Below are positions 1 through 8,390 of a stretch of 64,000 nt of DNA, in pieces. The stretch's first letter is position 1, and every line of letters begins with the position of its first letter. The stretch comes from Helicobacter kayseriensis (GTDB lineage Bacteria > Campylobacterota > Campylobacteria > Campylobacterales > Helicobacteraceae): positions 1 to 64,000 of the forward strand of contig NZ_JAJTNB010000003.1 of assembly GCF_021300655.1 (NCBI RefSeq). Direction: 5' to 3'. The notes under the pieces were generated by a model. The model saw only the letters and a program-made list of their open reading frames with translations. It had not been told where the DNA came from and did no database searches. The position numbers and the translations under genes are program-made.

Positions 1-1087
1 CATAGCTGACACCAGCAATGTTACTTAGGATCCCTGCAGTTGATGCAAAGTTTCCTTTGTCTCCAGCGATGATTGAAGCGTTTGTGAAAGTCAATGTGCC
101 GCTTTGGTTTTGAAGGATATATTTGGCATCAGTGTTGCTTTCTCCTATCGCTGTGATCGCGATCGTTCCGTTTTTGATGGCGGAATTGCCACTATTGACA
201 ATCGCAAAAACACTGCCATCTTTTTCACCACCATTACTTTTCTTGGCTCCGCCATCAATTTTAGTGAAAATGATCTCACCTTGCCCAAGATCAAGGGTTG
301 CAGCGTTGGTCACAAGTCCATAGGCATTTGCTCCATTTGCATTTGCTTCTGCTGCAGCTGCTGAGGAACCTCCTGTGATGCTTTCAAAAGTTAGCTTACC
401 TGCAAAGTTTGCGCCTCCTGAGATCAGTGCGCCCACTGCAGCTTTTGCATCTGTAGCTGCTGCAGGCTCTTCTCTCCCTCGAGTCGCAGCATCACCTGTG
501 ATAGTTTTAAAAATCGTCCCAGCTGCGCCAAAGTCATAGCTCACGCCTGAGAGGTTGTTTTGGATCCCGTATTTGAGTCCTCCTGTTTTGTCATCCCCAA
601 CCAAAATAGAGACATTGGTAAATGTCAAGGTTTTGCTTGCATTGTTTCTGATTACCTGAAGTTTTGAGCCATCTTCAAAACCTCTGAAAATCAGAGATGC
701 GGATGCACTTCCTGTTACGGAAAAATTGTGTTGACTTTCATTGTCAATAAAAATCCCATAGATCTTTTCAGATTGACCCTCTTTGTTCAATTGCTCCCCA
801 TCAAAAGTAAGAGTATGTCCCTGCATTTGAAGAGATGGGTGTGTATTTGCAGTAAGATTAACTGATACCCCTGCCTTTCCTCCTTCTACAACAAGAAGAT
901 CTGCATCTTGTGAGAAAGTTGCCTCATTTGAAAGAGTTGCTTCGCTATTTCCATCTATCACTGTGTTTGTAGCGCTAGCGACACTTACCCCCAAAGCTAC
1001 AGCCAATGATGCAGCGATCAATGGACGAAATCGAATCCCACTCGTCGTATATACCTGATGGTTGCCTGTTGATTGGTGTTTCATCAT
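1..1087 (-). CDS. Large secreted surface protein, N-terminal part (runs off the window)
   Basis: Open reading frame on the minus strand with no stop before the window edge; about 362 residues are visible. The start is a double ATG (1087 or 1084) preceded by AAGGATAAG. The N-terminus is an extended signal peptide: a polar stretch of roughly 22 residues, then a hydrophobic core rich in Ala, Leu and Val ending ASA at about residue 39. The mature part is rich in Gly, Ala, Ser, Thr and Asn and carries a repeated module, LTFTN followed by SI and GD, seen twice about 150-200 residues apart, as expected of a beta-helical passenger. Long signal plus such repeats is typical of autotransporters and Helicobacter surface-ring or vacuolating-toxin-like proteins; the translocator domain would lie outside the window. 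No close match can be named. A G13 tract lies 142 bp upstream. Confidence 0.75.
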   Translation of the reverse strand, partial: MMKHQSTGNHQVYTTSGIRFRPLIAASLAVALGVSVASATNTVIDGNSEATLSNEATFSQDADLLVVEGGKAGVSVNLTANTHPSLQMQGHTLTFDGEQLNKEGQSEKIYGIFIDNESQHNFSVTGSASASLIFRGFEDGSKLQVIRNNASKTLTFTNVSILVGDDKTGGLKYGIQNNLSGVSYDFGAAGTIFKTITGDAATRGREEPAAATDAKAAVGALISGGANFAGKLTFESITGGSSAAAAEANANGANAYGLVTNAATLDLGQGEIIFTKIDGGAKKSNGGEKDGSVFAIVNSGNSAIKNGTIAITAIGESNTDAKYILQNQSGTLTFTNASIIAGDKGNFASTAGILSNIAGVSY

Positions 1088-1228
1088 CTTATCCTTATTG
1101 TTTCTATTTGTGTTTATTGCGTTGCATCTTTGTCGTTTCTCTATTCAAATTCAACAAAGTTTAAGAATTTTTAACAAAGATTAGCGAAAGAAGCTTATCA
1201 CAAATCTTCACAAAAAAGGCATAAAACA

Positions 1229-1241
1229 CCCCCCCCCCCCC
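1229..1241. repeat. C13 (G13 on the minus strand) homopolymer in a promoter region
   Basis: Run of 13 C on the plus strand in the 200-bp gap between tupC and the surface-protein gene. On the coding (minus) strand it is G13, starting about 142 bp upstream of that gene's ATG, and it is followed downstream by AT-rich promoter-like sequence. Such tracts in Helicobacter promoters change length by slipped-strand mispairing and alter transcription. The promoter itself is not mapped. Confidence 0.7.
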
Positions 1242-1288
1242 GCTCTATTTTATTTTCCTGTTACTTTTTGTATCTCTATTTTGGGGGT

Positions 1289-2293
1289 TTAGAGCATATT
1301 GGCTGAAAGGATGGCTTGGAGATCAAAGCTGATATACACCTCTTGAGATAGAGCAAAATCTTGCGAGGAGCAAAGAACCTTGCGAAGGATTTCATCTCCG
1401 ATCCTGCACTCAATGATGATTTGATCTTTGTCTTGAGGATGTATCCCCATCCTTTCAATCCTGCCTTGCAAGATGCAAGTATGTGCAAAGCATTTTTGAG
1501 CTTGCTCTAAGGAGGGATGGATCTGGATATGCTCTTGGGCGATGAAGATCCCCTCACGCATATCTAGCGTTTGTGTCCCTGAGAGATGCAAGACCTGTCC
1601 CCCTCCAAACTCATAGTATTTTTCTCCATTGGCTGTTTTACTCCAATTGTGTGAGAGAAGATTGGCTTGATTTTGCAAAATCAAAGATCCAAAGTGGAGC
1701 TTAAAGCGTCTTGTCGCATTGGCATCAAGCCATTTTTTATCATGGCTAATTGTAATTACTGTCGATTCTAGCTCTGCATTGGCCCACTTGATCGCTCTAG
1801 AAAAAGCCTCCAATCCTCTAAGATCTAGGCTGTTTGTCGGCTCATCCAAAAGCAAGACCTTGGGCTCTAGCAACAGCCTTTGAGCAAGCCCTACTCTTTG
1901 CTTCTCTCCACTGCTGAGCTCCAAATAAGATCGCTCAAGAAACTTCTTAGGCTCCAAGCCGACCAAATCAAGAATCTCTTGAATCTTTTGGAGAGAGATT
2001 TTTCTTTGGCGGATTTGGAACATATATTCTAAATTTGCGCGCACACTCCTTGAGAGCAAACATACCTCTGGGAGTAAAATAGCAATACTCCCTATCTCTC
2101 CTCCACAATAGAGCACTTCCCCCTTACTTGGGGATTCCAAAAAAGCCAAAAGGCGCAAAAGTGTGCTTTTGCCACTTCCATTTTTCCCGCCGATTCCAAT
2201 CAATTCTTTGGCATAGATTTGGAGAGAGGGGATGTTTAGAATCATTTTGGATTGATAGAAATGGGAGAGGTGCTTGAGGTCATAGAGCTTCAT
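1289..2293 (-). CDS. tupC: Tungstate ABC transporter, ATP-binding protein
   Basis: ATPase of an oxyanion importer, on the inner face of the cytoplasmic membrane, powering uptake through TupB. About 334 residues from the ATG that overlaps the tupB stop as ATGA; seven residues further upstream are open but unlikely to be used. Walker A GGKNGSGKST at about 35-44, ABC signature LSSGE at about 126-130 and Walker B LLLDEP at about 147-152 are intact. The C-terminal 110 residues resemble the accessory regulatory domain (Mop/TOBE-like) of molybdate and tungstate ATPases. Tungstate rather than molybdate is inferred from the adjoining TupA. Confidence 0.85.
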   Translation of the reverse strand: MKLYDLKHLSHFYQSKMILNIPSLQIYAKELIGIGGKNGSGKSTLLRLLAFLESPSKGEVLYCGGEIGSIAILLPEVCLLSRSVRANLEYMFQIRQRKISLQKIQEILDLVGLEPKKFLERSYLELSSGEKQRVGLAQRLLLEPKVLLLDEPTNSLDLRGLEAFSRAIKWANAELESTVITISHDKKWLDANATRRFKLHFGSLILQNQANLLSHNWSKTANGEKYYEFGGGQVLHLSGTQTLDMREGIFIAQEHIQIHPSLEQAQKCFAHTCILQGRIERMGIHPQDKDQIIIECRIGDEILRKVLCSSQDFALSQEVYISFDLQAILSANML

Positions 2294-2988
2294 TTTTGCG
2301 CTTCTTTTAGCCAAAATAGCACAAGATTGATACTTAGAGCAATCCCTACAAGCACAATCCCCAAAGCAATCGCTAGGGCAAATTCTCCCTTATTGGTCTC
2401 AAGTGAGATGGCTGTGGTGATCGTGCGTGTGTGCCATTTGATATTCCCCCCAATCATCATCGCAATCCCAATCTCACTCACAATGCGCGCATAAGCTGTG
2501 ATCACGACACTCAAAAGAGCATGTCGCAACTCCCAAAGAGTGGTTTGGATCATTTGCGTTTGGGTGAGGGCAAAAGATTTGAGTGTCAGAGAGAGACGCT
2601 TGTCCATATTTTCGACCACAGAGGCAGAAAGGGCGATCACGATGGGCAGAGCAAGCAAGGTTTGTCCTATCACCACTCCTGCATTGCTAAAAAGCAATCC
2701 ATATCCACCCAATGGACCTCTAGAGCTAATGAGGGCATACACCACCAATCCCACCACAACAGTAGGGAAAGCAAGCAAGGTATTGCAAATCAAGCTCAAC
2801 ACTCTTTTCCCCCAAAAGTCAAAATATCCTAGCCCAAACCCCAAGGGAAGCCCCAAGATCGTCGCGATCAAAATAGAAAGCGATGAGGTCAAAAGGGTAT
2901 TATAAATCGCATCATATGTTTCTGCATCTCCCCCTGAAAGAAGAGAAAATGCCTCTAAAAACCCACTTGAAATAAAATCCACACCCAT
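2290..2988 (-). CDS. tupB: Tungstate ABC transporter, permease
   Basis: Integral membrane permease of 232 residues, the usual length of TupB. Several hydrophobic segments are visible, and the cytoplasmic coupling region lies in the middle to C-terminal half (around AYARIVSEIGIA). It is translationally coupled to tupC by a 4-nt overlap and is divergent from tupA across a 61-bp gap. The start is preceded by GGGGAG. The family assignment rests on the arrangement with a TupA-type binding protein. Confidence 0.88.
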   Translation of the reverse strand: MGVDFISSGFLEAFSLLSGGDAETYDAIYNTLLTSSLSILIATILGLPLGFGLGYFDFWGKRVLSLICNTLLAFPTVVVGLVVYALISSRGPLGGYGLLFSNAGVVIGQTLLALPIVIALSASVVENMDKRLSLTLKSFALTQTQMIQTTLWELRHALLSVVITAYARIVSEIGIAMMIGGNIKWHTRTITTAISLETNKGEFALAIALGIVLVGIALSINLVLFWLKEAQK

Positions 2989-3049
2989 CTCCCCATTAGT
3001 TTAAAGTAAAATGATTTTTTATGATTTTATCAATAGCAAGGAGAAAAAA

Positions 3050-3874
3050 ATGCTAAAAAAGGTTTTATTTGCCCTTGGAATCTGTTCCACTCTGATCTGG
3101 GCTCAAACACTTAAAATGGCAACTACCACAAGCACAGATAATACAGGACTTCTTGATGTGCTTGCTCCACAATTCCAAAACGATACAGGAATCAAACTTG
3201 AATGGGTAAGTGTGGGGACAGGAAATGCCCTCAAACTTGGAGAAAATTGCGATGTGAGCGTTTTGCTTGTGCATTCTCCCAAGGTAGAAGAAGAATATGT
3301 CAAAAAAGGCTTTGGTGTGGATCGAGAGCCTGTGATGTATAACGACTTTGTGATCATTGGGGATCCCTTTTATCTTGAGACACTCAAAGGCAAGACACTC
3401 AAAGAGGTGTTTGAATTTATCCGTGCCAATAAGATTCCCTTCATTTCTAGAGGAGACAAAAGCGGAACGCACAACAAAGAAGTGGCTATTTGGAAGTCCA
3501 TAGGCTCAGGCGTGCCAAGCAAGCAAGATCAATGGTACAAAGAAAGCGGTCAAGGAATGCTTGCAACAATCCAAATCGCAAGCGAAAACAAAGCTCTCAC
3601 TTTGACAGATCGCGGGACTTTTATCAAATATATAGCTAATCTCAAAGGTAAAAAAGGGCTTGTGATCGTCTCTGAGGGAGATGATGCACTGAAAAACTTC
3701 TACTCTGTGATGGCAGTCAATCCACAACGATGCAAAAACACAGACTACCAAGGAGCAATGCAGTTTATCCGATGGATCACAGGAGAAAAAGGACAAAGTG
3801 CCATTAAAAACTTCAAGCTTAATGGACAAGAACTTTTCACGCCCAATGCCCAAAACTCCTCTCATGCCCAATAA
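3050..3874 (+). CDS. tupA: Tungstate-binding periplasmic protein
   Basis: Substrate-binding protein of 274 residues that captures tungstate in the periplasm for TupBC. It has a signal peptide with predicted cleavage after WA at about 18, then the family motif TTTSTDNTGLL at about 25-35 and a second anion-binding stretch SVGTGNALKLGE. The start at 3050 is chosen because it has AAGGAG 6 bp upstream and gives a proper signal peptide; an upstream ATG at 3011 does not. In Campylobacter the TupA system supplies tungsten to molybdopterin enzymes such as formate dehydrogenase; moaA and mobA elsewhere in the window fit that use. Confidence 0.9.
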   Translation: MLKKVLFALGICSTLIWAQTLKMATTTSTDNTGLLDVLAPQFQNDTGIKLEWVSVGTGNALKLGENCDVSVLLVHSPKVEEEYVKKGFGVDREPVMYNDFVIIGDPFYLETLKGKTLKEVFEFIRANKIPFISRGDKSGTHNKEVAIWKSIGSGVPSKQDQWYKESGQGMLATIQIASENKALTLTDRGTFIKYIANLKGKKGLVIVSEGDDALKNFYSVMAVNPQRCKNTDYQGAMQFIRWITGEKGQSAIKNFKLNGQELFTPNAQNSSHAQ

Positions 3875-4802
3875 AAAGATTCTGATCCTCACAACAGGTG
3901 GCACAATCGCTGGGAGTGGGGATGATCACCTCAAGGGATCAAGCTATCAGGCAGGAGCACTCAATGGAGAGACTTTGCTCTCTCTTCTTCCCTCTATACA
4001 AGAGACTTTGGAAGTCCAAGAAATTGCTCAAATAGATAGCGTTGAGATCACACCACACATTTGGAAAATGCTCCTTGAGAGTCTCCATAGCAAAGCCTTA
4101 GAATATGATGGCTTTGTCATTACTCACGGAACAGACACGATGGAAGAAAGTGCTTTTGCGCTTGATCTTCTTTATAAGAAAGATAAGCCTGTTGTGCTTG
4201 TAGGAGCTATGCGACCAAGCAATGCTCTTGGAAGCGATGGGATGAAAAACCTCTGCAATGGAATTGCCCTAGCATCACAATCCCCTTATCGCGGAGTGAT
4301 GGTGCTTATGAATGACAAGATTTATAATCCCCATACTCTCTACAAAGCCCACACTTACAATCTTGATGCTTTTGCTTCACGCAATGGAGGAGAGATCGGA
4401 TATGTTTTAGATGGATGCGTGAAGTTTTTTTATCATCCATTACCAAGCATTCCACTCCCTTTTGAACCTCAAGACCTAGAATCTCTGCCTAAAGTGGAGA
4501 TTGTTTATCTTTATGCGGGGATAGAAGAGCTTCCTCAGTTTTCTCACAAAGTCGATGGCCTAGTTATCGCAGGGTGTGGAGCGGGGAATATACCCTCAAA
4601 GATTAAATCTTCTCTCCTCCAACTCCAAGATGATGGAATCAAAATCCTAGCCTGCACACGCGGATCACAAGGCTTTGTCACTCAAAGTGATTTTATCCCT
4701 GCATATGGCTTAAGTGTGCCAAAAGCTAGAATCCTCCTTGCTCTATGCCTTAAGCATTCTTTCACCCAAGAAGCGATCCAAGAGATTTTTTCTCATTTTT
4801 GA
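3864..4802 (+). CDS. L-asparaginase, type II-like
   Basis: Hydrolyses L-asparagine (often also glutamine) to aspartate and ammonia. 312 residues from the ATG that gives MPNKKILILTTGG; earlier in-frame starts would extend into tupA. Catalytic elements are present: TGGTIAG at 11-17 with the nucleophilic Thr, HGTDTMEE at 88-95 with the second Thr-Asp pair, and VLVGAMRP followed by an SDG motif. No signal peptide is seen with this start, so it may be cytoplasmic, although Helicobacter and Campylobacter homologues are often exported. It overlaps the end of tupA by 11 bp and is probably cotranscribed. No good ribosome-binding site precedes the start, so the exact N-terminus is uncertain. Confidence 0.88.
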   Translation: MPNKKILILTTGGTIAGSGDDHLKGSSYQAGALNGETLLSLLPSIQETLEVQEIAQIDSVEITPHIWKMLLESLHSKALEYDGFVITHGTDTMEESAFALDLLYKKDKPVVLVGAMRPSNALGSDGMKNLCNGIALASQSPYRGVMVLMNDKIYNPHTLYKAHTYNLDAFASRNGGEIGYVLDGCVKFFYHPLPSIPLPFEPQDLESLPKVEIVYLYAGIEELPQFSHKVDGLVIAGCGAGNIPSKIKSSLLQLQDDGIKILACTRGSQGFVTQSDFIPAYGLSVPKARILLALCLKHSFTQEAIQEIFSHF

Positions 4803-4808
4803 TCGCTA

Positions 4809-5372
4809 TTATTGAGCTTGGGGAGCGACCTCCCTTTTTTTCATCACAAACCAAAGCAAGACCAAAACGCCCACAAATAACAAGGGAAAAACATAGGGAT
4901 ACTGTTTGAGTTCTGTGAAAACACGCATCGCAAAATTTGATGCAAAAAATCCTCCTAGGCCCATCAAACTCCCCCAAATAAAAGCAGAAAGACTATTCCA
5001 AAACATAAATTTCTTCACACTATAGCCACTCATTCCTACAACTAGAGGGATAATGCTTTTAAATCCATAAATGTATTTATTCACTAAGATCAATGCGATT
5101 CCGTATTTTTTCAGCCACACTCTGACAATAGCAATTTTGTGCAGATACTTTTTGTTTCTAAAAAGCTTTTTTTGGTATTTGGCAAGATACACCAAAATCA
5201 TACTCCCGCAGATATTTCCACAAGAAGCCAAAACAATGCTCAAAAACAGATCAAATTTCCCCAAAGAAGACAAAACACCTGCAGCAACGATTCCCAAAAA
5301 CGATCCTCCAAATGAAGAGAAAAACAAAAGGATGTATCCATAAAACTCTAGATTTTGAATCATTTCTTCCAT
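4809..5372 (-). CDS. DedA-family membrane protein
   Basis: 187-residue inner-membrane protein of the DedA/SNARE-associated family, thought to act as lipid carriers (flippases). The family pattern is visible: a Gly-rich re-entrant segment with FGGSFLGIVAAG, the conserved NKYIYGFKSIIPLVVG stretch near residue 100, and two C-terminal transmembrane helices. The start has AGGGAGA upstream. It converges on the asparaginase gene with a 6-bp gap. A paralogue of nearly the same length lies at 49962-50534. Confidence 0.88.
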   Translation of the reverse strand: MEEMIQNLEFYGYILLFFSSFGGSFLGIVAAGVLSSLGKFDLFLSIVLASCGNICGSMILVYLAKYQKKLFRNKKYLHKIAIVRVWLKKYGIALILVNKYIYGFKSIIPLVVGMSGYSVKKFMFWNSLSAFIWGSLMGLGGFFASNFAMRVFTELKQYPYVFPLLFVGVLVLLWFVMKKREVAPQAQ

Positions 5373-5383
5373 TGTTTCTCCCT

Positions 5384-7519
5384 TTAGAACTTATATCTTG
5401 CTTCGATAAAGTAGCTTCTTCCTTCTCCGACCAAGAAGGCATACCCTGTCATTTCATCGCTTTTGTCTTTGTTGTAGAAGCTATAGTAAAAAGTATCAGC
5501 GACATTTCTCACACCAAAGGTGAGCGAAAACCCCTTGTATGTGAAATCCATTCCGATATCAGTGAGATTATAAGCAGGGATATAGTTTTGAGCTGTATCT
5601 CTTTGGCTCCCCATAAATGAGCTTGTAATCCAAAGGTTCCATCCTTTATAGAATCGATAATTAGCCCCTAGAGTTGCCTTATAATTGCTTACATAAGGGA
5701 TCAAGGATCCATTCTCAATCCCTGCAACCCCACTTTCTAGCACCCTTGCATCCACATAAGAAAAACTTTGGCTAAGTCCGATCATCCCCTCTAAGAAACT
5801 TTGCTCACTTGCTAGCTCAACTCCCGCTCTTTGTGTCAGTTTATAGTTTCCAACCTTAAATCCTCCTGGAGTATGAGCAGTGCCAAGAGTATAGATCTCA
5901 TCGTGTGTAAGCGTGTAAAATCCAGTGAGTAAAAACATCGCATACTCTCCAGCAAACAGCTTGCTTCCTAACTCAAAAGTATCATAGATCTCTGATTTGA
6001 CATTGGTATCAACATAATTGTTTTTGCTTCCAGAACCATTGCGATAAGTCAGATTATCGGGATTGGGAGAGCGAAAACCTCTTTCATATTTGGCATAAAC
6101 ATCGCCAATATCAAAGGTGTAGCGCGGTGTAAGCTCAAGAGCATAATTATGTGTCATCTCTGAAATATCTTTATAAAGGGAATATTTCTTTTTGACTGGT
6201 CCCCAATACATATCAATATTCATGTCATTTTTGAATGTGCGATAGCCCCCATACCATGCAAACTCATATCTTGCCCCACCTGTCAAAGAAAAAGAGGGAG
6301 TAAAATCATACTTTTCAAGCACATAAACTGAGTTTGTCCATTTTTTTGCATTAACATAAGCATTCATTAAATGTTTATAGTCTAATTGAATCGTGAAAAG
6401 AAAAGCAGGAATCTTCCCTGCCCAAGATAACCCAAGATCAAGATTTCTCTCCCCTTGATTATAAATACTGTCAAAGCCTACGATTAATAATCCATTTTGA
6501 TGATTCCAGTCATATCGTGTTTGAAATCCTATTTTGCGATCGATAAATTGGCTTCCATCTTGACGAATTTTTGTATTTTTCAAAAACCATCCGCCGTAGG
6601 TATAGTCCATCACTTGAAGATTTTCTTTGTATTTCAAATCATAGTTGTGAAAAAAAGTCTTAAACATCAATTTGTGCGAATCATTGATTTTGTAATCATA
6701 TTGAAGGGCTGTATTGATTCGATCTTGTAAGGAGATAATCTTGCCATTGCCCGCCTTAGTGCGATCACTGATACTTGGAGTCTCTACTTCGCTAAATCGA
6801 ATCATGGGAGAAGTTGTATTCTCCCCTCGAAAATATCCCAAATCTAGGCTCAAAGAATGATTAGAGTTGATATCCCAAGTCACATTCCCATTCACCCCAC
6901 CCAAATGTGCGATATCTCCATCACGATATCCTTGGGAGTAAAGATAATTCCCTCCGATACTCAAATAAAGACCCTCTCCGATCTTCCCTCCGATTTTGGC
7001 ATCTGCTTTTGCTCCAGAACCATTTGAGTAGCTATATCCTGCTCCTGCATTGATTGTAAGTTTGTCATATCGCTTTTTGGTGATAATATTAACAACCCCT
7101 CCACGCGTTCCATTCCCATACATCACAGCCCCTCCCCCAGGCAAAATCTCAATGCTTTCAATCTCGCTCACCCCCACACTATTGAGTGGTGTCACTCCAT
7201 GAGAGGAGTCAAGCATATTTAGTCCCACACCATTTAAAAGAATTTGCGTATTGACATTACTCGAAGTTCCTTGTCCTCGCAAATCTACATTTTGTCCCAG
7301 ACCAAAATTACTAAAGGTTATAAAAGGAAGAGAGCCCAACACTTGCTCTGTAGAGCTATAACCCTTCTCCTCAATCATTTGAGAATCAACTGAATAAATA
7401 TTGCGATTGAGCTCATCAAGTCGATATTTCGTCGAAGTGATCTGAATCTTTTCAAGTTCTTTTTGCTCAACACCAAAAGAAAACACGCTCAAAAGAGCAA
7501 CAATTGAGTATTTTTTCAT
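5384..7519 (-). CDS. TonB-dependent outer-membrane receptor, probably heme/iron
   Basis: 711 residues from the ATG preceded by GGAGGAAAG. Signal peptide (about 20 residues), TonB-box-like KIQITSTK, plug domain to about residue 140 ending in the motif GGGAVMYGNGTRGGVVNIITKK, then a beta-barrel ending in a C-terminal aromatic residue (ARYKF), as needed for outer-membrane assembly. It is divergent from hugZ and shares a Fur box with it, which suggests a role in heme or iron uptake like Campylobacter ChuA; the ligand cannot be read from the sequence. Confidence 0.85.
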   Translation of the reverse strand: MKKYSIVALLSVFSFGVEQKELEKIQITSTKYRLDELNRNIYSVDSQMIEEKGYSSTEQVLGSLPFITFSNFGLGQNVDLRGQGTSSNVNTQILLNGVGLNMLDSSHGVTPLNSVGVSEIESIEILPGGGAVMYGNGTRGGVVNIITKKRYDKLTINAGAGYSYSNGSGAKADAKIGGKIGEGLYLSIGGNYLYSQGYRDGDIAHLGGVNGNVTWDINSNHSLSLDLGYFRGENTTSPMIRFSEVETPSISDRTKAGNGKIISLQDRINTALQYDYKINDSHKLMFKTFFHNYDLKYKENLQVMDYTYGGWFLKNTKIRQDGSQFIDRKIGFQTRYDWNHQNGLLIVGFDSIYNQGERNLDLGLSWAGKIPAFLFTIQLDYKHLMNAYVNAKKWTNSVYVLEKYDFTPSFSLTGGARYEFAWYGGYRTFKNDMNIDMYWGPVKKKYSLYKDISEMTHNYALELTPRYTFDIGDVYAKYERGFRSPNPDNLTYRNGSGSKNNYVDTNVKSEIYDTFELGSKLFAGEYAMFLLTGFYTLTHDEIYTLGTAHTPGGFKVGNYKLTQRAGVELASEQSFLEGMIGLSQSFSYVDARVLESGVAGIENGSLIPYVSNYKATLGANYRFYKGWNLWITSSFMGSQRDTAQNYIPAYNLTDIGMDFTYKGFSLTFGVRNVADTFYYSFYNKDKSDEMTGYAFLVGEGRSYFIEARYKF

Positions 7520-7566
7520 CTTTCCTCCAAATAAAGTGGGTTTGATTTTGCGAATACTATCAAAAA

Positions 7567-7588
7567 TAATAATGATTATCATAATGAT
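7567..7588. promoter_or_regulatory. Fur box between the TonB receptor and hugZ
   Basis: TAATAATGATTATCA at 7567-7581 matches the 7-1-7 Fur consensus known from H. pylori (TAATAATnATTATTA) at 14 of 15 positions; palindromic sequence continues to 7588. It lies between two divergent iron/heme genes, just upstream of the hugZ -10 element and about 50 bp from the receptor start, where bound Fur-Fe2+ could repress both. Confidence 0.8.
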
Positions 7589-7590
7589 GT

Positions 7591-7596
7591 TATAAT
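7591..7596 (+). promoter_or_regulatory. -10 element of hugZ
   Basis: Perfect TATAAT 26 bp upstream of the hugZ ATG, immediately downstream of the Fur box, which would cover the -35 region. Confidence 0.6.
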
Positions 7597-7622
7597 TTCA
7601 AAAATTTTAAAAGGAGTGAAGA

Positions 7623-8375
7623 ATGATTCAAAGAATTATTTCTCATATGAACGACCATCACAAGCAAGATCTACTTGGGTTGGTAAAAAAATTTGGAAAT
7701 ATCCAAAAATGCGAGGAAATCTCTCTAGTAGGAGTTGATCTTAAAGGTCTTGATATCTCTTGTGATGGGAAAATCATCAGAGTTGAATTTCCAAAGGAAG
7801 TCAGCGAATCTGAGCTGAAAAATGCCATTATTGATCTTTGCACTTCTGTGCCAAAAACAATGCAATATGAAGAAATCAAACAAGAAATGCTAGAGTTTAG
7901 AGATGGTTTTGGCTCTGTTGTGATTGCAAGCGTTGATGCACAAAATCACGCCATCGCCTCTTATGCTCCTCTTCTTAAGTTCGAAAATCGCTTTTTTATC
8001 TATATCAGTGAAGTTGCAGAGCATTATGCTTCCATCAAAGCCAATCCAGAATCAATTGAGGTTTTGTTCTTAGAAGATGAAAAAGAGGCTAAATCTGTGA
8101 TCTTGCGCAAAAGATTGCGCTACAAAGCTAAGGCTGTTTTTAGAGAAAAAGATGCCCTTTTTGATCAAATTTTTGATCATTTTGAAGCCAACAATGCAAG
8201 TGCGGGTGGCTTAAAAACAATTAGAAAAATGGGAGATTTCCACCTCGTAGAGCTTCTCTTCCAAGAGGGAAGATTTGTCAAGGGATTTGGTGCAGCTTAT
8301 GATATTGATGCTCACGGAGAAATCAAGTTTGCCGCAGAAGGAAGTGGAAACCCTCATCAACTCCCTCACAAATAA
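7623..8375 (+). CDS. hugZ: HugZ-family heme oxygenase
   Basis: Degrades heme to release iron in the cytoplasm. 250 residues, matching the length of H. pylori HugZ. The split-barrel FMN-binding-like fold is in the middle (around SVVIASVDAQNHAIASYAPLL), and the C-terminal tail GNPHQLPHK carries His245, the position that coordinates heme in H. pylori HugZ. AAGGAG lies upstream of the ATG. It is paired with a divergent TonB receptor under a shared Fur box, the same logic as chuZ/chuA in Campylobacter. Confidence 0.93.
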   Translation: MIQRIISHMNDHHKQDLLGLVKKFGNIQKCEEISLVGVDLKGLDISCDGKIIRVEFPKEVSESELKNAIIDLCTSVPKTMQYEEIKQEMLEFRDGFGSVVIASVDAQNHAIASYAPLLKFENRFFIYISEVAEHYASIKANPESIEVLFLEDEKEAKSVILRKRLRYKAKAVFREKDALFDQIFDHFEANNASAGGLKTIRKMGDFHLVELLFQEGRFVKGFGAAYDIDAHGEIKFAAEGSGNPHQLPHK

Positions 8376-8390
8376 GGCTATACTCTCTTT

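Noticed and set aside
104-364. Plus-strand ORFs of 60-90 codons in the first 400 bp
   Set aside because: They run antisense to a clear secreted-protein reading frame, lack ribosome-binding sites and have low-complexity composition.
2431-2905. Plus-strand ORFs opposite tupB
   Set aside because: Antisense shadows of a well-conserved permease; no family motif.
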